NCBI GenBank assembly: GCA_003220435.1
Contig: QHSL01000066.1
Coordinates: 62,001 to 126,000 of the forward strand
Direction of reading: 5' to 3'
Source of the DNA: Candidatus Rokuibacteriota bacterium
GTDB taxonomy: Bacteria; Methylomirabilota; Methylomirabilia; Rokubacteriales; CSP1-6
Length of the DNA: 64,000 nt
Shown here: positions 33,134 through 39,594 of the stretch, piece by piece
Layout: the number at the start of each line of letters is the position of its first letter
Numbering within the stretch: position 1 is the stretch's first letter
The notes under the pieces: model-generated
What the model was told of the DNA's origin: nothing
Databases searched by the model: none
What the model saw: the letters and a program-made list of their open reading frames with translations, nothing else
Program-made: the position numbers and the translations under genes

Positions 33134-34132
33134 TTAGAGCTTCAGCAGCGACTCGAGATTGCGCCAGAGGATCTTCTCTTTCTCGTCCTGGGTCACCGTC
33201 TTCATGGACTGCAGCCAGGTGACGGGCGAGGGGTGCCAGGGCACGAAGGGCCAATCGCTGCCGAGCACCACGCGGTCGGCGCCGACCTCGTCGAGCAAGA
33301 AACGGAGCGCCTTCTCACTGCCGACCACGGTGTCGTAGTAGAGGCGGCGCTGATAGGTGCTGGGCGCCTGCTTGATGACGCGATTGGCCTCGGGCGTGCC
33401 CTGCCAGCCGCGGTCGAGGCGGCCCATCGCGAAGCACGCCGGGCCGCCGCCGTGGGCGATGCACACCTTGAGGTCGGGGCAGGCGTCGAAGACGCCGCCG
33501 AAGATCATGACCGAGAGGACGATCGCGTCCTCGACAATGACGCCCAGGCTGTTGAAGAGCCCGTAGCGGGTCGTGCGCTGCATCATGAAGTTGTGCTGCG
33601 GCTGCGGGTGGAAGAACAGCACCGCGCCCATGGCCTCCGCGGCCTTGAAGAACGGCCGGAACTTCGGCTCGTCCCAGTTCTCGCCGTTCACCACGGTGTC
33701 GAGCTCGACGCCCTTGAGGCCGAGCACGTTCACCGCGCGCTCCAGCTCGTCGATCGACGCCTTGACGTCCTGCAGGGGGAGCGTGGCGAGGCCCGCGAAG
33801 CGCGTCGGCCACTGGCGGGCCATCCCGGCGATCTCGTCGTTGACCTCGCGGGCCAGCGCCAGTCCCTGCGGTGACTCGAGGTGGTAGCCGAAGAACGGCG
33901 TGTGGATCGAGACCACCTGGACGTCTACGCCCTGCGTGTCCATGTCCTTGATCCGCTCCTCCGGGGTGAAGCGCACCTTGGGCGAGTTGAACTGCGTGCG
34001 CTTTCCGTTTCCCACGACGGTGCCGAGCCCGTCGCCGGGCTCGTGACGGAAGCCGTACCACTCCCGGCGCGCCTCTGCGGCCTGCCACAGCGAGCGCGGC
34101 ACCAGATGCGCGTGGATGTCGATGGTCTTCAT
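33134..34132 (-). CDS. amidohydrolase family 2 protein (ACMSD-like), paralogue 1
   Basis: 332 residues with the full amidohydrolase metal set: HAH in IDIHAHLVPR, a His in LFFHPQPQHN, a His in CIAHGGGPA and Asp in VLGSDWPFV. It should hydrolyse or decarboxylate a cyclic or aromatic acid. It is clearly a paralogue of the 332-residue protein at 53503-54501: same length, the same segments such as FTPEERxxDMD and SIHTPxFGYHL, and the same C-terminal end. Located 27 bp upstream of the thioredoxin-like gene. Confidence 0.87.
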   Translation of the reverse strand: MKTIDIHAHLVPRSLWQAAEARREWYGFRHEPGDGLGTVVGNGKRTQFNSPKVRFTPEERIKDMDTQGVDVQVVSIHTPFFGYHLESPQGLALAREVNDEIAGMARQWPTRFAGLATLPLQDVKASIDELERAVNVLGLKGVELDTVVNGENWDEPKFRPFFKAAEAMGAVLFFHPQPQHNFMMQRTTRYGLFNSLGVIVEDAIVLSVMIFGGVFDACPDLKVCIAHGGGPACFAMGRLDRGWQGTPEANRVIKQAPSTYQRRLYYDTVVGSEKALRFLLDEVGADRVVLGSDWPFVPWHPSPVTWLQSMKTVTQDEKEKILWRNLESLLKL

Positions 34133-34145
34133 GAGCGCGTCCTCC

Positions 34146-34739
34146 CTAGAGGTCGAGAATCCGGCGGGTCATCGCCTCGATCCACTTCTGCTTCGGGTCC
34201 TCGTCGAACACGAGCCGCTCGTCGGCGGGGGCGACGCCCCACGCGCCGGTCTTCAGCTCGGCGTCGAGCTGACCCGGCGCCCATCCGGCGTAGCCCAGCA
34301 TGAACAGCGCCCGCCGCGGACCCGCGCCTTTCGCCATCGCCTGCAGCACCTTGGGATCCTCGGTGAGCGCGAAGTGATCGTCGACCACGGTCGTGCCCTC
34401 GCCCTTCCAGTCGGGCGTGTGGAGGACGAAGCCGCGCCTCTCCTGGACCGGCCCGCCGTAGTGGACCCGGACGTCACCGCTCTCGGATGGTGCCTCGAGC
34501 CCGAAGGGCCGCAGCGCGCGCTCGTAGGACACGTCGGTCAGCGGCCAGTTGACGACGAGCCCGAACGCACCGTCGGCGTTGTGCCGCACGATGTAGATGA
34601 CCGTCCGGGCGAAGCGCGGGTCGCGAAGCACGTCGGTCGCGACCAGCAGGCGTCCGGCGAGCGATCGTCGGGTCGGCGTCTCTTCGCCGTCGGCTGCGGT
34701 CCCCAGGACGAGGATCACAGCAACGAGGAGTGCCGCCAC
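34146..34739 (-). CDS. YqgE/AlgH family protein with an N-terminal signal-like helix
   Basis: About 197 residues from GTG 34739. The YqgE/AlgH fold is shown by SLAGRLLVATDVLRDPRFARTVI, NADGAFGLVVNWPL, HYGGPVQERRGFVLHT and MLGYAGWAPGQLDAEL. Unlike most members it starts with a hydrophobic stretch (VAALLVAVILVLGTAADG) that looks like a signal peptide or anchor. GTG 34739 lies just after the zinc-ribbon stop; an alternative start at 34817 inside that gene would lengthen the n-region. The family's biochemical role is not known. Confidence 0.78.
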   Translation of the reverse strand: MAALLVAVILVLGTAADGEETPTRRSLAGRLLVATDVLRDPRFARTVIYIVRHNADGAFGLVVNWPLTDVSYERALRPFGLEAPSESGDVRVHYGGPVQERRGFVLHTPDWKGEGTTVVDDHFALTEDPKVLQAMAKGAGPRRALFMLGYAGWAPGQLDAELKTGAWGVAPADERLVFDEDPKQKWIEAMTRRILDL

Positions 34740-34746
34740 CGCCCAG

Positions 34747-35157
34747 CTACTTCTTGAACAGGTTGTCGAAACCCCGGCGGATGTCGCCGGGGCGCGTCGA
34801 GTCGGGCGAGGCATCACGCTCGACGGTCACCCGGAGCGAGAACGAGGCACAGTCGTTGCGACCGTTCTTGTCCGCCACCCGCTCGGCGATGGGCTCTTCG
34901 CACTCGAAGCGCCGGCTCGTGTCGAAGTGGGTGCACTGGCGGCAGGCGCGGATGGCGGCGCGGCAGTTCGGACACTGCTCGAGCGCAGCGGTCGCGATCG
35001 GCAGCACCGCGCCGCATGCCCCGCATCGGGAGACCGTGCGCTTGGCGAGCATGCCGCCGCTTCGCGGCGCATCGGCCGGCGGCGGCTCTGGCCGGCGCTC
35101 CCCGGCGGGCTGGGAGCGATAGCCCTGCTGGCGATACTTGCGGTCGCGGTCGGACAT
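34747..35157 (-). CDS. zinc-ribbon protein
   Basis: A 136-residue soluble protein. After a basic, disordered N-terminus (about 35 residues), two Cys-x2-Cys pairs (RCGACG and QCPNCR) form a zinc ribbon, and a second cluster (ACRQCTHFDTSRRFEC, then DCASF) can bind another zinc. The C-terminus is polar. Similar 'double zinc ribbon' proteins occur next to housekeeping genes but have no assigned role. It lies 66 bp downstream of the OsmC-like selenoprotein gene in the same direction. Confidence 0.6.
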   Translation of the reverse strand: MSDRDRKYRQQGYRSQPAGERRPEPPPADAPRSGGMLAKRTVSRCGACGAVLPIATAALEQCPNCRAAIRACRQCTHFDTSRRFECEEPIAERVADKNGRNDCASFSLRVTVERDASPDSTRPGDIRRGFDNLFKK

Positions 35158-35207
35158 GGTCTCTCCAGACCCTACTCTAGCCGATGGTAGTATCGCCTGC
35201 CTACCGG

Positions 35208-35225
35208 GAGGCGTCGTAACGCCTC
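35208..35225 (-). terminator. short hairpin at the stop codon of the OsmC-like selenoprotein gene
   Basis: GAGGCGT and ACGCCTC form a perfect 7-bp stem around a 4-nt loop, overlapping the TGA stop at 35224-35226. No T-run follows, so it may be a weak terminator, an mRNA-end protector or chance. Confidence 0.3.
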
Positions 35226-35694
35226 ACACCTCTTCGAACTCGGCGCTGTACTCGACGTTGATCCCACGGCGCACGCTCTGGCTGGCCGGGCAGCCCTTCT
35301 CGTGCACGCCGAGCGCGCGCTCGGCCTCGGCCCGCTTGCCCTTGGGGATCTTGCACGTGTAGCGGACGCGGATCGTGGTGATCAGCGCCACGCCGTCGAC
35401 GTTCTCGATGATGCCCTCGACGTGGGCGACCAGATTGTCCGGAGCGCTCTTGATTCCGCGCGCATCCAGCGCGCTTCCCATATTCCCGGTGAGTCAGCCG
35501 GCGACGGCCATCACGAGATGGTCCAGCGTCGCGGGCCGCTCGACCTCCGGCTCCGTCTTGTAGAACTTCTTGATGCCCCCGTGGATGCCGTAGGGAACGG
35601 GGGTGTCGGGGAACGCGTCCAGGTACGCCGTCTTCATGCCGCGTCCCGGCTCCTTGACGACCCGCGCCTTCGTCACGTGGATGATCTCACCCAT
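35224..35694 (-). CDS. OsmC-like selenoprotein (Sec67 by in-frame TGA)
   Basis: Read through the TGA at 35496-35494, this gives a 156-residue OsmC-family protein. Before the TGA: MGEIIHVTKARVV, YGIHGGIKKFYKT, RPATLDHLVMAVAG; after it: LTGNMGSALDARGI, ENVDGVALITTIRVRY, GCPASQSVRR. The TGA falls exactly where the family has its peroxidatic Cys (AVAGC-LTG); the resolving Cys is kept in EKGCPAS. OsmC proteins reduce organic hydroperoxides. A GC-rich stem-loop lies 20-36 nt after the TGA. ATG 35694 has GAGGAGG 6 nt upstream. Sec-containing OsmC proteins are known from bacterial selenoproteome surveys; assignment here is from sequence only. Confidence 0.85.
35458..35474 (-). promoter_or_regulatory. 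predicted bacterial SECIS element of the OsmC-like gene at 35224-35694
   Basis: On the minus strand, GCGCGC-UGGAU-GCGCGC forms a 6-bp stem with a 5-nt loop. The loop starts 26 nt after the UGA and has G at its second and third positions, within the usual spacing and loop rules for SelB-binding elements in bacteria. Confidence 0.7.
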
Positions 35695-35720
35695 GGAACA
35701 CCTCCTCACTCGGGGCGCAT

Positions 35721-35728
35721 GATATACC
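35721..35728. promoter_or_regulatory. shared AT-rich core (GATATACC) between the divergent selenoprotein genes
   Basis: GATATACC in the 68-bp divergent gap reads as TATACC on the plus strand and TATATC on the minus strand, so it could hold -10 boxes for both directions. No -35 boxes are clear. Confidence 0.35.
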
Positions 35729-35762
35729 GAGGGCGACGCGAATTCCGCCCTTGGAGGTCCCA

Positions 35763-36425
35763 ATGACACTTCGTGAAAGGCTCGACACGATGCGAGAGGC
35801 GTCCAAGGCGCGCATCCCGCCGGAGGCGCGCGCCGTCATGGAGCGCAGCGTCGCAGATCTACGATCTTCCGGGATCATGACCCGGATCGCCGCCGTCGGC
35901 CAGAAGGCGCCCGACTTCGCGCTGCCCAACGCGGCCGGCCGCACCGTCAGCCTCGCCGAGCTGCGGGCCCGTGGACCCGTCGTGCTGTCGTTCTACCGCG
36001 GCCGCTGGTGACCGTACTGCAACGCAGAGCTGGAGGCTCTGCAACAGGCCCTGCCCGAGATCGCCGCGGCCGGCGGGGCGCTGGCCGTGATCTCGCCCCA
36101 GGTGGCCCGCACACCGCGTGAGACCGAGGAGCCGAAGCCCATGGAGTTCGCGCTGCTCCGCGACTTCGGCAACCGCGTGGCCGAGGCGTACGGCCTGGTC
36201 TTCACGCTGCCCGACGACCTGCGCGCGATCTATCTCAAGTTCGGCATCGACCTGGCGCGGGGCAACGGCGACGGCACCTGGCGGCTGCCGGTGCCGGCCC
36301 GCTTCGTGATCGACCGCGGGGGCGTGATCCGCGCCGTCGACGCCGACCCGGACTACACGCGGCGCCCGGAGCCGGCGCACACGGTCGAGATTTTGAAACG
36401 GCTCCGCGACGGAGGCGCGTCATGA
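35763..36425 (+). CDS. peroxiredoxin-like selenoprotein (Sec83 by in-frame TGA, U-P-Y-C)
   Basis: Read through TGA 36009-36011 this is a 220-residue AhpC/TSA-type protein. Before the TGA: an N-terminal helix, KAPDFALPNAAGRTVSLAEL and VVLSFYRGRW; after it: PYCNAELEALQQALPEI, LAVISPQ, EFALLRDFGNRVAEAYGL, FVIDRGGVIRAV. Relatives have FYRGxWCPYCNxEL, so the TGA replaces the catalytic Cys and the motif is U-x-x-C. It should reduce hydrogen peroxide or thiol-linked substrates. ATG 35763 has GGAGG 5 nt upstream. Its stop overlaps the next start as ATGA, so the two selenoproteins are coupled. Confidence 0.88.
36017..36047 (+). promoter_or_regulatory. predicted bacterial SECIS element of the peroxiredoxin-like gene
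   Basis: The upper stem GCAGAG/CUCUGC (36024-36029 with 36037-36042) closes a 7-nt loop CUGGAGG, and a lower CUG/CAG stem (36017-36019 with 36045-36047) lies beyond a small internal loop. The apical loop starts 19 nt after the UGA. The loop shares UGGA with the element of the first OsmC-like gene. Confidence 0.7.
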
Positions 36426-36928
36426 GCGCCGTGCCCGAAGGCCTCAACCCCCGGATCGAGAGCCGCGAGATCGTGTTCGACGCCAGCGTCGACCTGGTCA
36501 CGCCGTTTCTCAAGCTCGCGACCGTCAGCCGGGGCGGCGCCGGCCACATGACGTTCGCCTCCGACGAGGGGCCGAGCCTCGGCGGGCTCGGCTCGGCGCC
36601 CACGCCGCTCATGTACTTCAGCGCCGCGCTCGCGTTCTGACTGATGACCCAGGTGTCCCGGTACGGGCACATGCTGAAGGTCACGGTGAACGGGATGCGG
36701 ATGAAGGTGACGGCGCGCTACCGGGTCGACGGCTCGGTGCTCAACGACACGGTCCAGGGCCGGATGGTGGGCGCCGAGACCACGCTGGAGATCGACTCGC
36801 CGGATCCGCCCGAGCGCGTCGCCCGGGTCGTGCGCAACGCCGAGCGCGGCTGCTTCGTTCTGCAGGCGTTGCAGAACCCGGTGCCGGTGACGGGGCGCAC
36901 CCTGCTCAACGGCACGCCGCTCGAGTGA
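36422..36928 (+). CDS. OsmC-like selenoprotein (Sec73 by in-frame TGA), second type
   Basis: Read through TGA 36638-36640 this gives 168 residues of a different OsmC branch. Before the TGA: FDASVDLVTPFLKLATVSRGG, LGSAPTPLMYFSAALAF; after it: LMTQVSRYGHMLKVTVNGM, ARYRVDGSVLNDTVQG, RNAERGCFVLQAL. Relatives have AxAFC-LMTQ at this point, so the TGA again sits at the peroxidatic Cys, and the second Cys (ERGCFVLQ) is kept. ATG 36422 overlaps the peroxiredoxin stop (ATGA). It should be an organic hydroperoxide reductase. Without read-through both halves would be useless fragments. Confidence 0.87.
36653..36670 (+). promoter_or_regulatory. predicted bacterial SECIS element of the second OsmC-like gene
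   Basis: GUG-(U)-CCCG pairs with CGGG-CAC around a GUA loop; the U at 36656 is bulged. The loop starts 21 nt after the UGA. A bulged U in the 5' arm and a loop opening with GU are also features of the well-studied E. coli fdhF element. Confidence 0.7.
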
Positions 36929-36934
36929 GCGCGC

Positions 36935-36962
36935 TTGACTCCCGATTGCCCATCGATAGTAT
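36935..36962 (+). promoter_or_regulatory. sigma70-type promoter of the AbrB-type antitoxin gene
   Basis: TTGACT (36935-36940), a 16-nt spacer and TAGTAT (36957-36962), with the start ATG 36975 thirteen nt further. This is the best two-box match in the window. Confidence 0.65.
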
Positions 36963-36974
36963 CCGGGTAAGAGG

Positions 36975-37184
36975 ATGGAGACGGTGACGCTGTCCAGCAA
37001 GTATCGGCTCGTGGTGCCGCCCGGCGCGCGCGAGCGGCTGCGCCTCCGGCCGGGGATGCGGATCACCGTCCTCGACAAGGGGGGAGTGATCTTCCTGATC
37101 CCCGAACGGCCGCTGGCGACCTACCGAGGCATCGCCCGTGGGGTGAGCGCCAGGGGACTGCGCGAGAAGAAGGACCGCCTCTGA
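36975..37184 (+). CDS. AbrB/MazE-type (VapB-like) antitoxin
   Basis: A 69-residue swapped-hairpin DNA-binding protein: VTLSSKYRLVVPPGARERLRLRPGMRITVLDKGGVIFLIP is the full SpoVT/AbrB domain, followed by a short tail (RGIARGVSARGL) of the kind that covers a PIN toxin's active site. Such proteins repress their own promoter and block a VapC ribonuclease. Here the toxin gene that follows is a remnant, so the antitoxin is orphaned. Transcribed from the promoter just upstream. Confidence 0.8.
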   Translation: METVTLSSKYRLVVPPGARERLRLRPGMRITVLDKGGVIFLIPERPLATYRGIARGVSARGLREKKDRL

Positions 37185-37289
37185 CTCTCGTCGATTCGAG
37201 CGGGTGGATCCGCCAGGCGCTTCGGCGCGACCCTCGTCACCAGCGACGCCGACTTCGAAGGCCTCCCGGCCACCGTCGTAGTCAGCTGA
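37181..37289 (+). pseudogene. VapC-type PIN toxin remnant (two ends only)
   Basis: Overlapping the antitoxin stop, the sequence encodes LTLVDSSGWI, the PIN-domain opening with its first acidic residue, in one frame. After about ten more codons it joins, in another frame, FGATLVTSDADFEGLPATVVVS and a stop, which is the normal C-terminal end with the final acidic pair. Around 90-100 central residues are missing. The toxin is dead. I rate this as a real deletion since the flanking antitoxin is intact. Confidence 0.7.
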
Positions 37290-37320
37290 CGTCCATCGAC
37301 GTATATAAAGGAGAGGACCG

Positions 37321-37629
37321 ATGGCCCAACCGGCACTGCCACCGTGGATCCAGGCCCTGCAGCAGCGCGATCCGAAGTTCGTCGAGACCTACATGACCCA
37401 GCGCGAGCACGTCCTGCGCGACGGCGCCATTCCGGCCAAGTACAAGCACCTCATGACGATGATCGTGGACGCGCTCCAGTCCCACCCGGACGGCGTGACG
37501 AACATCGCCAACCGCGCGCGCGGTGCTGGCGCCTCGGAGGCGGAGATCCAGGAGGCCGTCGAAGTCGCGTACCTGTTCGGCGGCACGCCGGCGCTGGTGA
37601 CCGCGATGAACGCCTTCAAGAGCAGTTAG
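37321..37629 (+). CDS. carboxymuconolactone decarboxylase (AhpD-like fold) family protein without cysteines
   Basis: 102 residues of the all-helical CMD/AhpD family: FVETYMTQREHVLRDGAIPAKYKHLMTMIVDAL then GVTNIANRARGAGASEAEIQEAVEVAYLFGGTPAL. The AhpD active site CxxC is absent, and in fact the chain has no Cys at all, so it is not a peroxidase partner of that kind and is nearer to the CMD enzyme-like or structural members. GGAGAGG 4 nt before ATG 37321 and TATATA at 37302 precede it. Confidence 0.82.
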   Translation: MAQPALPPWIQALQQRDPKFVETYMTQREHVLRDGAIPAKYKHLMTMIVDALQSHPDGVTNIANRARGAGASEAEIQEAVEVAYLFGGTPALVTAMNAFKSS

Positions 37630-37951
37630 GAACACGCCAGAGGGCGATCGAGGAACGTCACGGCTGCGCCGGGGGGCGCACCGAGACATCCTGTGTCAAC
37701 CCCACCGTCAGGCGGCTGACCGGGCGGCACCTGGCGGCTGGCGTCGTCGGGTTCGTGAGCTTGCCGGCGGCACCGAGCAACGCGAGGTGCCGGCCGGAGC
37801 TGGGTGCCTGAGAATCGTCGCTTCATTGTCCGTCGTCCAGCTAACGCCTGCGCATCAGCGGCCGCGGTACTACTCGGCGAAGCTACCTCCGAGCGGCACG
37901 GTCAGGTCAAGGGCAGGAAGGTGACCCCGAAGCCCTTCTAGGCCCCCCATA
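37630..37951. other. 322-bp stretch without a convincing gene
   Basis: The left part (37650-37690) resembles decayed family-2 repeat (CACGGCTGCGCCGGGG). From GTG 37804 to TAG 37941 a 45-codon frame ends in GQVKGRKVTPKPF, which could be the tail of a lost gene, but it has no ribosome site and no family I recognise. Confidence 0.4.
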
Positions 37952-38608
37952 TCAACCAGCCACGAAGATCTGATGCGAAGCGCGTAGCTGTGTGTGATCG
38001 CGGAGGGCCAGCCCGGCCTCCGCGAGCAGCCAGCGCCAGTCGTCCGGCGTGTACTTGTTGTGGACGGGGAAGAGGCGAAAGCCCCGCCGCATCGCGTCGG
38101 GTCCGGTCTCCCCGATCACGTCTCGTCGGTACGCCATGTAGGTCTCGAGCGGCTGGCGGACCCAGTCGTGCAGCAGGAAGATCCCGCGCGGCGCCAGCAC
38201 GCGCCGGATCTCGGCGAGCACCGGCAGCGGCTCGTCGAAGACGTGCAGGACCGACGACATCGACACCAGATCGACGCTGCCGGCTGGGTGCCGCAGCGGC
38301 TTCGCGGTTACGTCGTGTAGCTCGAGCGTCAGCTTGGCGCCCGCCAGCTGCCGGCCGTAGGCGATCATCGCCGGCGTGATGTCGTAGCCGTGCAGAGACG
38401 CCGACGGATAGCGCAGCCCTAGATCGCGCAGCAAGAGTCCGGGACCACATCCCAGATCGACGATCACCGGCCGCGTCGGCAACGAGGGCGCGACGCGCGC
38501 GGTGAAGAACGCCCAGAACGTGTCCCCGTAGCGGTCCGCGTGGGTGTCGACCATGCGCCGGAGCAGCTCTTCATCCGTCGATCCCGCGAGCGATTGGTGG
38601 GTGGGCAT
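37952..38608 (-). CDS. class I SAM-dependent methyltransferase
   Basis: 218 residues. The SAM-binding motif I is VIVDLGCGPGLLLRDLG, motif II lies at LHGYDITPAMIAYGRQL, and SVDLVSMSSVLHVFDEPLPVLAEIRRVLAPRGIFLLHDW gives the later motifs. Domain type Methyltransf_11/25; substrate unknown. It stands alone, divergent from the transglycosylase-like gene with an 85-bp gap. Confidence 0.82.
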   Translation of the reverse strand: MPTHQSLAGSTDEELLRRMVDTHADRYGDTFWAFFTARVAPSLPTRPVIVDLGCGPGLLLRDLGLRYPSASLHGYDITPAMIAYGRQLAGAKLTLELHDVTAKPLRHPAGSVDLVSMSSVLHVFDEPLPVLAEIRRVLAPRGIFLLHDWVRQPLETYMAYRRDVIGETGPDAMRRGFRLFPVHNKYTPDDWRWLLAEAGLALRDHTQLRASHQIFVAG

Positions 38609-38693
38609 GACGTGGCTCCGAACTTACCACGGAGCGGTATCGCGCGGTTGGTTGGTGGGGGCGCGCCGGCTAGGGCATAGTGAAAGGACCGCC

Positions 38694-39569
38694 ATGGCCC
38701 ACATGCGTGTCGTCAAAGCCACGACCACGGCGCGCCGGACGCGCACGCGTCCGGCGAGAGTCAGGACCAAGCTCGCGGCCGGGATGACGAAGGCCCGGAA
38801 GCTGTGGCGCCTGGCCCGCCGCGCCCTGCGGGCGTTCCGGGCGGCGCCGCTGGCGATCCGGCTCCTCGTGGGCGCCAGCGTCATCCTGACGGTGTGGTGG
38901 ATCGTCAACTGGACCTACCAGGCGGTGCGCAAGCCGACCGAGCTGTTCTTCCCGGTGAGCGGCGCGCTGTCGAAGACGCCCCCCGAGACGTGGCGCGAGT
39001 ACGAGCGGCTGTTCCGCGCGCACTCCACGGCCGTGATGACGCCGGAGCTCCTGGCGGCGCTGGCGCAGGTCGAGGGCTCGGGCAACCCGGTGGCCCGGAC
39101 GTACTGGCGGTGGCGGTTGTCCTGGAATCCCTTCGAGCTCTATCGGCCCGCGTCGAGCGCGGTCGGGATGTACCAGATCACCGACCCGACGTTCCTCGAG
39201 GCCAAGCGCTATTGCATCCACGACCACGTGGTGGTGGAAGACGGCCCCTGGCACGACCTGCGATCGTGCTGGTTCAATATGGTCTACACGCGTGTGATCC
39301 CGAGCCACGCCGTCGAGATGACCGCCGCGCTCCTGGATCGCAGCGTCTCGAGCACGCTGGCGCGCCAGCGGGTCGCCGCCGCCACGCTCCAGCAGAAGCA
39401 GGACCTGGCCGCGATCATCCACTTGTGCGGCGCCGGCCCGGGCGATGCCTACGCGCGCCGCGCGTTCCGGCTGACGGCTGGCCAGAAGTGCGGCGACCAC
39501 GACGTCGCGAGCTACCTTTCGCGAGTCAATGGCCTGAAGCGACAATTCGCGCGAATGGCCGCCAGCTAG
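38694..39569 (+). CDS. membrane-anchored transglycosylase SLT-like protein
   Basis: 291 residues. A basic cytoplasmic start (residues 1-50, rich in Arg/Lys), a membrane helix (about 55-80: LAIRLLVGASVILTVWWIVNW), then a periplasmic domain with TPELLAALAQVEGSGNP and SSAVGMYQITDPTFLEAK. The ES-like position reads VEGSGNP and the GxYQIT motif is that of lytic transglycosylases of the SLT fold, so peptidoglycan cleavage is likely. AAAGGA precedes ATG 38694. The following DAO oxidase lies 25 bp downstream. Confidence 0.78.
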   Translation: MAHMRVVKATTTARRTRTRPARVRTKLAAGMTKARKLWRLARRALRAFRAAPLAIRLLVGASVILTVWWIVNWTYQAVRKPTELFFPVSGALSKTPPETWREYERLFRAHSTAVMTPELLAALAQVEGSGNPVARTYWRWRLSWNPFELYRPASSAVGMYQITDPTFLEAKRYCIHDHVVVEDGPWHDLRSCWFNMVYTRVIPSHAVEMTAALLDRSVSSTLARQRVAAATLQQKQDLAAIIHLCGAGPGDAYARRAFRLTAGQKCGDHDVASYLSRVNGLKRQFARMAAS

Positions 39570-39594
39570 GAGGCTGGCACAGTAGGGGACGGCT

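Noticed and set aside
35224-36928. Reading the three in-frame TGA codons as ordinary stops, sequencing errors or a reassigned Trp codon
   Set aside because: All three fall on the catalytic Cys, similarity continues on both sides, each has a stem-loop at SECIS distance, and TGA ends many other genes in the window.
37804-37941. 45-codon frame ending in GQVKGRKVTPKPF
   Set aside because: No ribosome site, no family recognised; kept only as a possible remnant inside a gap entry.
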